The notes under the pieces: model-generated
What the model saw: the letters and a program-made list of their open reading frames with translations, nothing else
Databases searched by the model: none
Told to the model about the DNA's origin: nothing
Assembly: GCF_900109665.1 (NCBI RefSeq)
Contig: NZ_FOAO01000017.1
Span: 54,921-118,920 of the forward strand
DNA: 64,000 nt
DNA from: Blastococcus sp. DSM 46786
GTDB taxonomy: Bacteria; Actinomycetota; Actinomycetes; Mycobacteriales; Geodermatophilaceae
Direction of reading: 5' to 3'
Made by a program: the position numbers and the translations under genes
Shown here: one piece after another, positions 17,063 to 26,018 of the stretch
How the letters are laid out: each line of letters begins with the position of its first letter
Position numbering within the stretch: the stretch's first letter is position 1

Positions 17063-17212
17063 ATGACGACGCCTCCGGTGCCGGCCCCCCAGCCGCCTTC
17101 CCCCTCGCCCTCGCCGACGGATCCGGTGTCGCCACCCGGTCCGGCCCCCGTACCGCAGCCGGGCCCCGCCGACCCCATCGCGCCGCCGCCCGAGGGCCCG
17201 CCGCCGGTCTGA
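17063..17212 (+). CDS. Proline-rich mini-protein
   Basis: A 49-residue ORF of which about half the residues are proline, with Ala, Ser, Val and acidic residues between (MTTPPVPAPQPPSPSPSPTD at the start, PPPEGPPPV at the end). No hydrophobic segment or known domain; it is expected to be disordered. Support is the well-placed TAGCGT promoter element and open frame. It may equally be a low-complexity chance ORF, so confidence is limited. Confidence 0.35.
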   Translation: MTTPPVPAPQPPSPSPSPTDPVSPPGPAPVPQPGPADPIAPPPEGPPPV

Positions 17213-17354
17213 TGAGCGGGATCGCGGGGACGACCGGTCGGGTGGGCCTACCGCGACGCCGAACGGATACCGGGCTCCGCAGACCACACCCGACCGGCGC
17301 GCACCCGCAGCACCGGACCACTCGGTCCGCCGAACGCGAGGAGGCTCTCCCGAC

Positions 17355-17585
17355 ATGTGGGTCCGGATCGCTGTCATCACCCTCGTCCTGAGCCTGGGAT
17401 CCGGGGCGGTGGAAGCAGCCCGGCTGGCGAGCAAGCACGAGGACGTGGCGCGCCGGGGTCCCGAGGCGTCCGGTCGAGCAATGCCCGACATCGACGGGGA
17501 CGACCGCGCCGGACCCGGGATCGAGGAGCGGCAGGTGCCCGCGAGCGGCTCCCGGGCCGGTGTGTCCTCCGCCGGCCGGGTGTGA
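17355..17585 (+). CDS. Small exported or membrane-anchored hypothetical protein
   Basis: A 76-residue ORF from ATG 17355 with AGGAGG about ten bases upstream. Residues 1-22 (MWVRIAVITLVLSLGSGAVE) look like a signal peptide or single membrane anchor, followed by a charged, Gly/Ala/Asp-rich tail with no recognisable domain. The stop overlaps the ATG of the DUF3500 gene as TGATG, indicating translational coupling and supporting reality. Function unknown. Confidence 0.5.
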   Translation: MWVRIAVITLVLSLGSGAVEAARLASKHEDVARRGPEASGRAMPDIDGDDRAGPGIEERQVPASGSRAGVSSAGRV

Positions 17586-18637
17586 TGGGCAACCTCCCTG
17601 CCGGATCGCCCGAGCCGGCCGACCGTGCCGTCGCCGGGCGCATGGCGGCGGCGGCGAGTGCCTGGCTGGCCTCGCTCGACCGCGGACAACACCGACTCGC
17701 CCAGCGGGACGGTCCGCGCAGCGATCCCGAGGCCGAGGCCGACCGCCGGCGCTGGCACTACACGCCTACCGACCACGGCGGACTGACCCTGGGTCAGCAG
17801 CACCCGGCGCAGCAGTCGCTGGCCATGCAGCTGGTCGCCTCCGGGCTGTCCACCGCCGGCTACGTGACCGTCTCCGGGGTCATGGGCCTGGAGAACGTGC
17901 TCGACCGCACGGAGGGCTTCCCGCGGGGCGCCGGGCACGATCGCCGCCGGGACCCGGGTCGCTACTACCTCCGGGTCTTCGGGGAGCCGGGCGGCGCGAA
18001 ACCGTGGGGCTGGCGGCTGGGCGGTCATCACGTGTCCCTGAACAACCTGGTGGTCGACGGCCGGGTGGTCGCCGTCACCCCGTGCTTCCTCGGCGCCAAT
18101 CCGGCCGCCAGCCCGCTGCTGGGCGATGGCTCCTTCCGGCTGCTCGGCGCGACCGAGGACCTGGCCCGCGAGCTGGTGCGTTCGCTGCCGCCGGCCCTGG
18201 CCGCACAGGCGGTGCTGCTCGATCGCGCGCCCTCGGACATCGTCAGCCGCAACCGGCCCCAGCTCCCGGCCGGCGACGAGGTCGAGCCGGGGCCCGACGG
18301 CACGCTGGAGCTGACGGCCCGGCCGATCGGGCTTCCGGGCAGCGAGCTGGACGGGGACCGGCGCGAACTGCTGCGGGCCCTGGTCTCGGCCTACACCGGT
18401 CGCGTCCCGGACGGACTGGGGCCGTCGGTCGACCTCGATGCGGTCCACCTGGCGTGGGCAGGCTCCACCGAGCCCGGCCGGCCGCACTACTACCGCCTCC
18501 ACGGCCCGCGCCTGCTCGCCGAGTGGGACAACACCCAGAGCGACGGCAACCACGCGCACTCGGTGTGGCGCGATCCGGTGTCGGACTTCGGCGCCGACGT
18601 CCTGGCCGGCCACCGCGCGGCGCACCACGCGGGATGA
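17585..18637 (+). CDS. DUF3500 domain protein
   Basis: A 350-residue protein from ATG 17585. Family blocks visible are RRRWHYTPTDHGGLTLGQ (about 57-74), PWGWRLGGHHVSLN and a C-terminal HYYRLHGPRLLAEWDNTQ, HAHSVWRDPVSDFG. DUF3500 proteins have conserved Trp, His and Asp residues and are found in many bacteria and fungi; in some contexts they are predicted to degrade peptides or haem-like compounds, but no function is established that I would assert. No signal peptide. It is coupled to the preceding small ORF. Confidence 0.8.
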   Translation: MGNLPAGSPEPADRAVAGRMAAAASAWLASLDRGQHRLAQRDGPRSDPEAEADRRRWHYTPTDHGGLTLGQQHPAQQSLAMQLVASGLSTAGYVTVSGVMGLENVLDRTEGFPRGAGHDRRRDPGRYYLRVFGEPGGAKPWGWRLGGHHVSLNNLVVDGRVVAVTPCFLGANPAASPLLGDGSFRLLGATEDLARELVRSLPPALAAQAVLLDRAPSDIVSRNRPQLPAGDEVEPGPDGTLELTARPIGLPGSELDGDRRELLRALVSAYTGRVPDGLGPSVDLDAVHLAWAGSTEPGRPHYYRLHGPRLLAEWDNTQSDGNHAHSVWRDPVSDFGADVLAGHRAAHHAG

Positions 18638-18677
18638 TCTCCTGATCTCCTGGCAGGCGAGCGGATCAGGAGGACCC

Positions 18678-19568
18678 ATGGCGCGGGTCGCGGTCACCGG
18701 AAGCAGCGGCAAGCTGGGGCGGGCGGTGGTGCCCCACCTGCTCGAGCACGGCTGGGACGTGGTCGCACTCGACCGGGTGCCCTCGCCCCGGAGCGACGTC
18801 GCCTCGTCGGTCGTCGAGCTGACCGACTTCGGGCAGGCCGTCGAGGCGATGGGCGGCATCGACGACCGACATGCCGGCGTCGACGCGCTCGTCCACCTGG
18901 CGGCCATCCCGGCCCCCGGCCTCGCACCCAACGCGGCGACCTTCGCCAACAACATGACGGGCTCGTACAACGTCTACGCCGCCGCTCTGCGCGCCGGCGT
19001 CCGGAAGATCGTCTGGGCGTCGAGCGAGACGGTGCTCGGCTTGCCCTTCGACGAGCCGCCGCCGTACGTCCCGGTCGACGAGGAGTACCCACCGCGTCCG
19101 ACCAGCACGTACTCCTTGGTCAAGACGCTCGAGGAGGAACTCGCCCGGCAACTGTGCCGGTGGCACCCGGACCTCTCGATGACCGGGCTGCGCTTCAGCA
19201 ACGTCATGGACCCCGAGGACTACGCGCAGTTTCCCGGGTACGACGACGAGCCGTCGCTGCGCCGCTTCAACCTGTGGGGATACATCGACGCCCGCGACGG
19301 CGCTCAGGCGGTCCGGCGGGCGCTGGCCCACGAGAGCGTGGGCGCCGACGTGTTCATCATCGCCAACGCCGACACGGTGATGACCCGGTCCAACGAGGAA
19401 CTGCTCGCTGCCGAGTTCCCCGGCGTCCCGCTCGCGCGATCCCTCAGCCCGCACGAGACTCTGCTCTCGATCGACAAGGCCCGCCGTGTCCTCGGCTACG
19501 AGCCCGAGCACTCCTGGCGCGACGAGCCGCGGGAATCGGTCCCTCCCGCGTCTCCCCCGGGTCGCTAG
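18678..19568 (+). CDS. NAD-dependent epimerase/dehydratase (extended SDR)
   Basis: A 296-residue protein from ATG 18678, preceded by AGGAGG. It has the Rossmann glycine motif TGSSGKLG (7-14), the VDALVHLAAIP segment, the catalytic Ser of WASSETV and the YxxxK motif (YSLVK). These residues define an extended short-chain dehydrogenase/reductase acting on a nucleotide sugar or related hydroxyl substrate. The closest recognisable relatives are UDP-glucose 4-epimerase-like and uronate dehydrogenase-like proteins; specificity is not readable. It follows the DUF3500 gene by 40 bp. Confidence 0.85.
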   Translation: MARVAVTGSSGKLGRAVVPHLLEHGWDVVALDRVPSPRSDVASSVVELTDFGQAVEAMGGIDDRHAGVDALVHLAAIPAPGLAPNAATFANNMTGSYNVYAAALRAGVRKIVWASSETVLGLPFDEPPPYVPVDEEYPPRPTSTYSLVKTLEEELARQLCRWHPDLSMTGLRFSNVMDPEDYAQFPGYDDEPSLRRFNLWGYIDARDGAQAVRRALAHESVGADVFIIANADTVMTRSNEELLAAEFPGVPLARSLSPHETLLSIDKARRVLGYEPEHSWRDEPRESVPPASPPGR

Positions 19569-19654
19569 AGGCACCCCCGACGCTCGGATGGCCGCCTCCT
19601 GGGCAGCGTGGCAGCGTGGCGATCGACCGCCCGTCCACCTCGAGGAGGACCACG

Positions 19655-20068
19655 ATGACCGACGACATCGGCCGGCTCGTCCGGCTGGACGACACGGCGC
19701 AGACCGTCGCCGATCCCGCTGCCGACGTCCGCGGACGCGCGGTCGTGGACAGCGACGGCGACGACGTCGGCCGGGTCGACGACCTGCTCGTCGACGACCG
19801 GGAGAACAAGGTCCGGTTCCTGCGGATCGGGGAAGGCGGCTTCCTCGGCATCGGCGCGCAGCACTACCTGATCCCGGTCGACGCCGTAGTCGCCGTCGAG
19901 CCGGACAGGATCCGGATCAGCCGGAACCGCGACCGGATGGCCGAGGTTCCGCCGTACGACCCGGAACTCGAGTACCAGCCGGACTACTACGCCGGCGTGT
20001 ACGGGTGGTGGGGCTACGCGCCGTTCTGGGGTCCGGGCTACCGCTACCCCACCTACCCGAGGTACTGA
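19655..20068 (+). CDS. PRC-barrel domain protein with aromatic tail
   Basis: A 137-residue protein from ATG 19655, with GAGGAG seven to twelve bases upstream. The central part (about 22-90) is a PRC-barrel (RGRAVVDSDGDDVGRVDDLLVDD, then GFLGIGAQHYLIPVDAV), a small beta-barrel seen in photosynthetic reaction centre H subunits, RimM and many stress proteins. The last 30 residues are unusually rich in Tyr, Trp, Pro and Gly (YYAGVYGWWGYAPFW...). Function unknown; it may be a stress or storage-related partner-binding protein. Confidence 0.78.
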   Translation: MTDDIGRLVRLDDTAQTVADPAADVRGRAVVDSDGDDVGRVDDLLVDDRENKVRFLRIGEGGFLGIGAQHYLIPVDAVVAVEPDRIRISRNRDRMAEVPPYDPELEYQPDYYAGVYGWWGYAPFWGPGYRYPTYPRY

Positions 20069-20187
20069 GCGGGCGCCGACGGACCGGCTCGCATCGCGTC
20101 CCGGTGTGCCGCGTACGACGGGCGCCGCTGGGTAGGCGTGGGACGGCGTGTCGACCGCCGCCGCGCCGCATCGAACAGGGGCACGCG

Positions 20188-20451
20188 ATGACCGAGAACG
20201 CACCCACGGCCGAGTGGGAGGACCACGACCACGAGCGGCTGGTGCACACGCACCGGCACTTCCACGTCACTCACAACCACAACGAGATGACGGGAGGGTT
20301 CGAGCACCTGAGTTCCGCGCACGAGCACGAGCACGACCACGCTCCGCTGCACCATGCGCACGTGCCGCACCGCGACTTCGAGCACGAGCACGCCGGCGAG
20401 GCACACGTTCACGACCACGACCAGCCGACCGCGCCAGGGGAACGGCGCTGA
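20188..20451 (+). CDS. Histidine-rich small protein
   Basis: An 87-residue protein from ATG 20188. I count 22 histidines (about a quarter of all residues), mostly in HxH, HEHEHDH and HDH runs, with many Asp/Glu and no Cys. No signal peptide or membrane span. Such composition suggests binding of Ni, Zn, Cu or Co ions, for storage or buffering; that is inference. It lies 119 bp after the PRC-barrel gene. Confidence 0.6.
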   Translation: MTENAPTAEWEDHDHERLVHTHRHFHVTHNHNEMTGGFEHLSSAHEHEHDHAPLHHAHVPHRDFEHEHAGEAHVHDHDQPTAPGERR

Positions 20452-20485
20452 CCGGTAGGGCTGGACCCGAAGGGAAGGGAACGTC

Positions 20486-20722
20486 ATGACCACGAGCACG
20501 TCCGAGACGGGCGACGTCACCGGTACCACGGACAAGGACTACAACCTCATCTGGTTCACCGAGTCGTGTTTGAGCAACGTCCTGCGGCTCGACCTCTACA
20601 TCCAGGACGCCGAACGGGCCGGCGACAGCGACCTCGTCGACCTGTTCCGTCGCGCGCAGGCAGAGAGCCGCAAGGGCGCCGAAGAGGGCAAGAAGATGCT
20701 CGCCGGCCGACTCCGCGGCTGA
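20486..20722 (+). CDS. Small conserved-looking hypothetical protein
   Basis: A 78-residue protein from ATG 20486 with a GAAGGGAA purine stretch upstream. A disordered Thr/Ser-rich start is followed by a helical part (KDYNLIWFTESCLSNVLRLD; DSDLVDLFRRAQAESRKGAEEGKKML). Codon use and heptad-like spacing look like a genuine helical-bundle protein. I recognise no domain. It follows the His-rich gene by 34 bp and may share its transcript. Confidence 0.6.
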   Translation: MTTSTSETGDVTGTTDKDYNLIWFTESCLSNVLRLDLYIQDAERAGDSDLVDLFRRAQAESRKGAEEGKKMLAGRLRG

Positions 20723-20786
20723 GTGCGCCATCGGGTCCGGCGACGCCTCGGAGCAGGCACCGCCGGACCCGACGACGTCTTCCCGC

Positions 20787-20962
20787 CTCCTGATCACCGA
20801 CGGCATCGCCGGGACCGGCGTCAAGGCCGGCATCCCCACGTGCGCCATCGACCGCCAGGGCATGATCCGCGGGGTGGAACGGGTCCTGCGTGCCGTGGCG
20901 AAGGCGCACCTCCGGACGGGCGTGCCGATCACTTTGCACACGCACCCGACCGCGGCGACCAG
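20787..20962 (+). pseudogene. Phosphotriesterase-family fragment
   Basis: The frame starting at 20787 gives LLITDGIAGTGVKAGIPTCAIDRQGM and then RGVERVLRAVAKAHLRTGVPITLHTHP (cited as segments around 20790-20868 and 20874-20950). These match the middle of phosphotriesterase-like metal hydrolases: the GTGVKAG segment normally carries the metal-bridging lysine region and PITLHTH the HxH-type motif. Only about 58 residues remain, without start, stop or the remaining metal ligands. It joins directly to an IS481 fragment in another frame. Confidence 0.7.
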
Positions 20963-21220
20963 ACCGGCTGCGTCACCCTGCGCCTGGCCGGCCGACTCCA
21001 CCACATCGGCATGGGCCGAACCCACGCCCTGCTGCTCGTGCAGGATCTGAACGCCCGCGTCATCGACGCCGCCACTGGCGAACTGCTGCGCGAGCTCACC
21101 ATCGACCCCACCCACGACTACCAGCCCACCGGCCGACCACCCGGACCCACCCCGAAAACGCGCTGGCCCGGACCCACGAATCGTGGGTCCGGGCTATGCC
21201 GATGTCCTGAGACATCACAC
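20957..21220 (+). mobile_element. Remnant of an IS481-type insertion sequence (transposase 3' end plus right terminus)
   Basis: The frame starting at 20957 reads DQTGCVTLRLAGRLHHIGMG, then RTHALLLVQDLNARVIDA and TGELLRELTIDPTHDYQPTG, the C-terminal tail of IS481-family DDE transposases. The catalytic DDE core is missing. After it come a 29-bp near-perfect palindrome and GATGTC...GACATC (21201-21216), which resemble the terminal sequences of such elements. The end at about 21220 lies 2-3 bp from the 3' end of tRNA-Pro. The element is dead. Confidence 0.75.
21166..21194. repeat. 29-bp palindrome in IS remnant
   Basis: Fourteen-base arms GCCCGGACCCACGA and TCGTGGGTCCGGGC surround a single central base, with no mismatch. 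It could form a very stable cruciform or act as a bidirectional terminator between the IS remnant and the tRNA. Confidence 0.7.
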
Positions 21221-21222
21221 TG

Positions 21223-21296
<74 letters not shown>

Positions 21297-21382
21297 CGTG
21301 CCGCCGACGCCCCGGACTTTCCCGGGCCGCGAACGACCGCCCGAGAAGGTTACCGCACGGCGCTCGCCGGTCTCGACGGTGG

Positions 21383-22729
21383 TCAGCCGCGCTTGCCGTC
21401 CTTGTCCCGCCCCTCGCGGACCTTCACGGAGATCTCGATCGGCGTGCCCTGGAAGCCCCACTGCTCCCGCAGCTTGCGCTGCAGGAACCTGCGGTAGCCG
21501 GCCTCCAGGAATCCGGTGGAGAAGACGACGAAGCGCGGCGGCCGGACGTCGGCCTGCGTGACGTACTTGATCTTCGGGGCGCGCCCTCCGCGGGCCGGCG
21601 GCGGCGTCTCCTGCACCAGGGCCCGCACGAACGTGTTCAGCTCCGCCGTCGGCACGCGGGTCTCCCACGAGGCGATCGCCGCGCGGAGGTGGTCGGCCAG
21701 CTTGCCCACGCCACGGCCCGTGGACGCCGAGATGTTGACCCGCGTCGCCCACTTCACGTGCGCGAGGTCGCGGTCGATCTCCCGCTCGAGCTGGTCGTGG
21801 CGGTCCTCGTCGAGGGTGTCCCACTTGTTGAAGGCGAGGACCAGCGCGCGACCGGCCTCCACGACCTGGGTGATCACCCGCTGATCCTGCTCGCTGATCA
21901 CCTCGTCGGCGGCGAGCAGGACGACGCAGACCTCGGCGGCCTGGATCGCCGCCTCGGTGCGCAGGCTGGCGTAGTACTCCATGCCGCTGGCGGTGTTCAC
22001 CTTGCGGCGCAGCCCCGCGGTGTCGACGAACCGCCACTCCTCGCCGCCGAGGGTGACGAGCGAGTCCACCGGGTCGACGGTGGTGCCGGCGACGGAGTCG
22101 ACGACCGACCGCTCCTCCTTGGCCAGCCGGTTGATCAGGCTGGACTTGCCCACGTTGGGCCGGCCGACCAGCGCCACCCGGCGAGGGCCGCCCTCCTCCT
22201 CCTGCTCGCGCGGCGCCTCGGGCATGGCGTCGAGGACGAGGTCGAGCAGATCGCCGCTGGCCCGGCCGTGCAGCGCGCTGACCGCGTGCGGCTCCCCGAC
22301 GCCCAGCGACCACAGCTCGGCGGCGTTGGCCTCGCTGCGCTCGTCGTCCACCTTGTTCGCCACCAGGATCACCGGCCGGTCGCTGCGCCGGAGCACCCGC
22401 GCGGCGGCCAGGTCGGTCTCGGTGGCGCCCACCTGGCTGTCGACGACGAAGACGATGACGTCGGCGGTCTTCATGGCGTACTCGGCCTGCCGGGTGATGG
22501 AGGCCCCCAGGCCGGCGGCCTTGGGATCCCAGCCGCCGGTGTCGACCACTGTGAACCGCTTGCCGTTCCACAGCGCCTCGTAGGCGATGCGGTCGCGGGT
22601 CACGCCCGGCGTGTCCTGGACGACGGCCGCCCGGCGCCCGAGGAAGCGGTTGACCAGCGTCGACTTCCCCACGTTGGGCCGGCCGACGACGGCGACGACG
22701 GGCAGCGGCCCGCTCTGCGGCTCGGTCAC
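21383..22729 (-). CDS. der: Ribosome biogenesis GTPase Der (EngA)
   Basis: A 448-residue protein from GTG 22729, overlapping the cmk stop as GTGA. It has two tandem GTPase domains: P-loop GRPNVGKS at 16-23 with [14 protein letters not shown] and NKVD, and a second GRPNVGKSS with DTAGLRRK and NKWD. A C-terminal KH-like domain ([20 protein letters not shown]) follows. Der assists maturation of the 50S subunit. cmk-der adjacency is conserved in actinobacteria (Rv1712-Rv1713). Confidence 0.96.
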   Translation of the reverse strand: MTEPQSGPLPVVAVVGRPNVGKSTLVNRFLGRRAAVVQDTPGVTRDRIAYEALWNGKRFTVVDTGGWDPKAAGLGASITRQAEYAMKTADVIVFVVDSQVGATETDLAAARVLRRSDRPVILVANKVDDERSEANAAELWSLGVGEPHAVSALHGRASGDLLDLVLDAMPEAPREQEEEGGPRRVALVGRPNVGKSSLINRLAKEERSVVDSVAGTTVDPVDSLVTLGGEEWRFVDTAGLRRKVNTASGMEYYASLRTEAAIQAAEVCVVLLAADEVISEQDQRVITQVVEAGRALVLAFNKWDTLDEDRHDQLEREIDRDLAHVKWATRVNISASTGRGVGKLADHLRAAIASWETRVPTAELNTFVRALVQETPPPARGGRAPKIKYVTQADVRPPRFVVFSTGFLEAGYRRFLQRKLREQWGFQGTPIEISVKVREGRDKDGKRG

Positions 22730-23430
22730 GTCCGGTCCCCTGCGGGCACGGCGGTCTCCGCCAGCAGCACGATGCGGTCGACCACCTGCGCCTGGGAGAG
22801 GTCGCTGCTGTCGACGACGACGGCGTCGGCCGCCGGGCGCAGCGGGCTGTCGGCCCGGCTGCTGTCGTACTCGTCGCGGCGGCGCAGGTCGGCGGCGAGC
22901 GCGGCGATCTCCGCGGCGTCGGTGACGCCGAGCTGACCGGCCCTGCGCTGGGCCCGCACCTCCGGGGCGGCGGTCAGGTAGACCTTCAGCGTCGCGTCGG
23001 GCAGCACCACGGTGCCGATGTCGCGTCCCTCGACCACGACCGCCTCCGCGCCGGTCACCAGGGCGCGCTGCTGGGCGACGAGCTGGCGGCGGACGGCGGG
23101 GACGGCCGAGACCGCGGAGACGGCACGGGTCACCTCGGCACCGCGGATCCGGGCGGCGACGTCGGTGCCGCCGACCTCGACCCGCTCGGTGCCGGCCTCG
23201 GTGCCCACGACGATCCCCGCCTCGGCGACGGTGCGGGCCACGGCCTCGGCGTCCGCGGGGTCCACGCCGGCGTCGAGGACGGCGACGGTGGCCGCGCGGT
23301 ACATCGCCCCGGTGTCGAGGTAGGCCGCGCCGAGCCGGGCGGCGACGCCGCGGGCGACGGTGGACTTGCCGGTCCCCGACGGGCCGTCGAGGGTCACCGA
23401 CCCGCGGAAGGGGCTCTGGGGGGTGCTCAT
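22726..23430 (-). CDS. cmk: Cytidylate kinase
   Basis: A 234-residue kinase that phosphorylates CMP/dCMP with ATP in pyrimidine nucleotide synthesis. P-loop GPSGTGKS (16-23), [24 protein letters not shown] and the lid [10 protein letters not shown] are all present. The ATG is preceded by a short spacer from aroH. It is translationally coupled to der. Confidence 0.95.
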   Translation of the reverse strand: MSTPQSPFRGSVTLDGPSGTGKSTVARGVAARLGAAYLDTGAMYRAATVAVLDAGVDPADAEAVARTVAEAGIVVGTEAGTERVEVGGTDVAARIRGAEVTRAVSAVSAVPAVRRQLVAQQRALVTGAEAVVVEGRDIGTVVLPDATLKVYLTAAPEVRAQRRAGQLGVTDAAEIAALAADLRRRDEYDSSRADSPLRPAADAVVVDSSDLSQAQVVDRIVLLAETAVPAGDRT

Positions 23431-23458
23431 GTGCTCCTGCTCGTTCGCTGTTCTCGGG

Positions 23459-23821
23459 TCACTGCGCGATGTCCCGCCGCAGCGCGACGGCGCCGCGCAG
23501 GTAGACGTGCTGGATCTCCGCGCGCGACCGCGGCGTCTCGACGTGGGCCATGAGGCGCAGCACCCGCGGCAGCGCGTGCGGCACGCCGATCTCGGAGGCG
23601 CACATCAGCGGCACCCCGCCCATGCCGAGCTCGCGGGCGGCCAGCGCCGGGAACTCCGAGACCAGGTCGGGGGTGGCGGTGAAGAGGATGCTGATGACGT
23701 CGTCGTGCTCGAGCCCGTTGCGCTCCAGCACCGCGCTCACGAGCTCGCGGGTGGCCTCGAGCACCTGCTGCCGGTCGTCGGCGTCGACCTGGGTCGCACC
23801 GCGGATGGCTCGGACGGCCAT
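23459..23821 (-). CDS. aroH: Chorismate mutase, AroH class
   Basis: A 120-residue enzyme from ATG 23821; the in-frame upstream extension to 23863 lacks a ribosome site. The family pattern is clear: AVRAIRGATQVDADD, then DDVISILFTATPDLVSEFPA, ARELGMGGVPLMCASE and VLRLMAHVETPRSR. AroH mutases convert chorismate to prephenate for Phe/Tyr synthesis. It is 28 bp upstream of cmk and likely in the same transcript. Confidence 0.92.
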   Translation of the reverse strand: MAVRAIRGATQVDADDRQQVLEATRELVSAVLERNGLEHDDVISILFTATPDLVSEFPALAARELGMGGVPLMCASEIGVPHALPRVLRLMAHVETPRSRAEIQHVYLRGAVALRRDIAQ

Positions 23822-23953
23822 GCACACTCCTCGTTCGCGCCGCCCCGTCTGCCCGGGGACCACACGAGTCTAGGGAGCGCCCCGCCGCTCCCTCTCCCCC
23901 GCGCGCGCCGTGCCCGGCCCGGCGGCCCGCGTCCGGGCCGCCGGACGGGGGTC

Positions 23954-25030
23954 TCAGCCGCCCAGCCGGGCGCCGCTACGGCCGTCGAACAGGTGCACGT
24001 GGCCGGCGCGCGGGCGCACGTGCACCCGCTCGCCCTTCCGCGGCGGCGTGCGCCCGTCGACCCGCGCGGTGATCAGGTGCTCCTCGCCGCCGGCGGTGGT
24101 CCGGCCGTAGACGTAGGCGTCGGCACCGAGCTCCTCGACGACGTCGACCTCGACGGCCAGGCCGTGCCCGGCGAGCTCGAGGTCCTCCGGGCGGACGCCC
24201 ACGGTGACCAGCGCGTCGGACGCCCCGCCGAGCACGTCCCGGGGCACCGGGTGCACCTCGTCGCCGAGCCGCACGCCGCCCTCGGTCACCGGCAGGGTGA
24301 CGAGGTTCATCGCCGGCGACCCGATGAAGCCGGCGACGAACACGTTCGCCGGCCGCTCGTAGAGCTCGCGCGGCCGGCCCACCTGCATGAGCAGGCCGTC
24401 CTTGAGCACGGCCACCCGGTCGCCCATCGTCATGGCCTCGGTCTGGTCGTGGGTGACGTAGACGGTGGTGATGCCGAGCCGGCGCTGCAGGGCGGCGATC
24501 TGGGTGCGGGTCTGCACCCGCAGCTTGGCGTCCAGGTTGGACAGCGGTTCGTCCATGAGGAAGACGCGCGGCTGGCGCACGATGGCCCGCCCCATCGCGA
24601 CCCGCTGCCGCTGGCCACCGGAGAGCGCCCTGGGCCGGCGGTCCAGGTAGGGCTCCAGGTCCAGGAGCTTCGCCGCCTCCTGCACCCGCTGGGCGATCTC
24701 CGGCTTGCCCAGCCCCGCCATCCTCAGCGCGAAGCCCATGTTGTCGGCGACGGTCATGTGCGGGTAGAGCGCGTAGTTCTGGAACACCATCGCGATGTCC
24801 CGGTCCTTGGGCGCCACCTCGGTGACGTCGCGGTCGCCGATCAGGATGCGGCCGTCGGTGACGTCCTCCAGGCCGGCGAGCATCCGCAGCGACGTCGACT
24901 TGCCGCAGCCCGACGGGCCGACGAGGACGAGGAACTCGCCGTCCTCGACCGCGAGGTCCAGCCGGTCCACCGCGGGTCGTCCGGCGCCGCTGTAGACGCA
25001 GCTGGTGTGCTCGTAGGTGACGGAGGCCAT
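23954..25030 (-). CDS. Sugar ABC transporter ATP-binding protein (MsmK/UgpC type)
   Basis: A 358-residue ATPase. Walker A GPSGCGKS (38-45), Q-loop [11 protein letters not shown], signature LSGGQRQR, Walker B FLMDEP, H-loop VTHDQTE are all present, followed by the C-terminal TOBE/OB regulatory domain that defines the MalK/UgpC/MsmK group. It powers the adjacent two permeases. It is last in the binding protein-permease-permease-ATPase order; a dedicated ATPase is unusual because many actinobacterial sugar importers share one MsiK. Confidence 0.92.
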   Translation of the reverse strand: MASVTYEHTSCVYSGAGRPAVDRLDLAVEDGEFLVLVGPSGCGKSTSLRMLAGLEDVTDGRILIGDRDVTEVAPKDRDIAMVFQNYALYPHMTVADNMGFALRMAGLGKPEIAQRVQEAAKLLDLEPYLDRRPRALSGGQRQRVAMGRAIVRQPRVFLMDEPLSNLDAKLRVQTRTQIAALQRRLGITTVYVTHDQTEAMTMGDRVAVLKDGLLMQVGRPRELYERPANVFVAGFIGSPAMNLVTLPVTEGGVRLGDEVHPVPRDVLGGASDALVTVGVRPEDLELAGHGLAVEVDVVEELGADAYVYGRTTAGGEEHLITARVDGRTPPRKGERVHVRPRAGHVHLFDGRSGARLGG

Positions 25031-25055
25031 GGGTTTCCTCTCGGGGCGGGCCGGG

Positions 25056-26018
25056 CTACTTGCCGGCGCCGGCGGTCAGGCCGCTGAGCAGGTACCGGCG
25101 GCCGACGAGGTACAGGACGAAGATCGGGACGACCGACAGCGTGACCGCCGCCAGCAGCGCCGGGACGTCGGTGCCGAACTGCCCCTGGTAGTCCCACAGC
25201 CCCAGGGTGAGCACCCGGGTCTCCACGGACTGGGTGAGCACCAGGGGGAAGAGGAACCCGTTCCACGCGGTCAGCGAGGTGAACACCGCCACGGTGGTGA
25301 TCGCCGGCTTGGCCAGCGGCAGCACCAGGTGGCGCAGCGCCTGGAACGGGCCGGCACCGTCGAGGGTCTGCGCCTCGTACAGCTCGCGGGGGATGTCGCG
25401 CAGGCTGTTGGTCATCACCAGCAGCGCCACCGGCATGGCGAACGCCGCCGTCGGCAGGATGACCGCGAGCAGGGTGTCGTACAGGTGCAACTGGGTGATC
25501 ATCAGGTACACGGGGATGATCGCCGCCTGCGCCGGGATGGCCAGGCCGACCAGCATCAGCGAGAAGCCGCGCTGCACCACCCGTCCGGCGTTGCGGGCGA
25601 CGGCGTAGCCGGCCGGGAGCGTCAACCCCACGACGATCGCGACGGTGGCCACCGTGACGACCACCGTGTTGAGCAGGTAGGTCGGGAAGTCGCCGGTGAG
25701 GACGGTCGCGTAGTTCTCCAGCGTCGGGTTCGGCGGCGGGGCCAGCGGGTTGTCCGACAGGTACTCCGAGCGGGTGCGGAAGCTCGCCGCCACGAGGAAG
25801 TACAGCGGGACGGCGACCAGCGCCAGCCACACGGTGGCCAGCACCCCGGCCAGGACGTTCGGGCGCCCGTGGCCCCGGCGCCGGTTCCAGACCCGCCGCC
25901 GCTGGCGTTCGGGCACCTCCGGCACCGGCGCGATCGGCGAGGGCGGCGCCTCCGCCGTCCGCACGCCGACGCCACCCGTGCGGCCGTCGTCCATGCCCAG
26001 CGGTGCCCGGTCGCTCAC
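25056..26018 (-). CDS. Carbohydrate ABC transporter permease (MalG type)
   Basis: A 320-residue, six-span inner-membrane permease from GTG 26018 (GTGA overlap with the other permease). A cytoplasmic N-terminal extension rich in Pro/Arg (about 1-48) precedes the first span. The EAA loop that contacts the ATPase is visible as [27 protein letters not shown]. It pairs with the MalF-type permease for sugar uptake. Confidence 0.91.
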   Translation of the reverse strand: MSDRAPLGMDDGRTGGVGVRTAEAPPSPIAPVPEVPERQRRRVWNRRRGHGRPNVLAGVLATVWLALVAVPLYFLVAASFRTRSEYLSDNPLAPPPNPTLENYATVLTGDFPTYLLNTVVVTVATVAIVVGLTLPAGYAVARNAGRVVQRGFSLMLVGLAIPAQAAIIPVYLMITQLHLYDTLLAVILPTAAFAMPVALLVMTNSLRDIPRELYEAQTLDGAGPFQALRHLVLPLAKPAITTVAVFTSLTAWNGFLFPLVLTQSVETRVLTLGLWDYQGQFGTDVPALLAAVTLSVVPIFVLYLVGRRYLLSGLTAGAGK

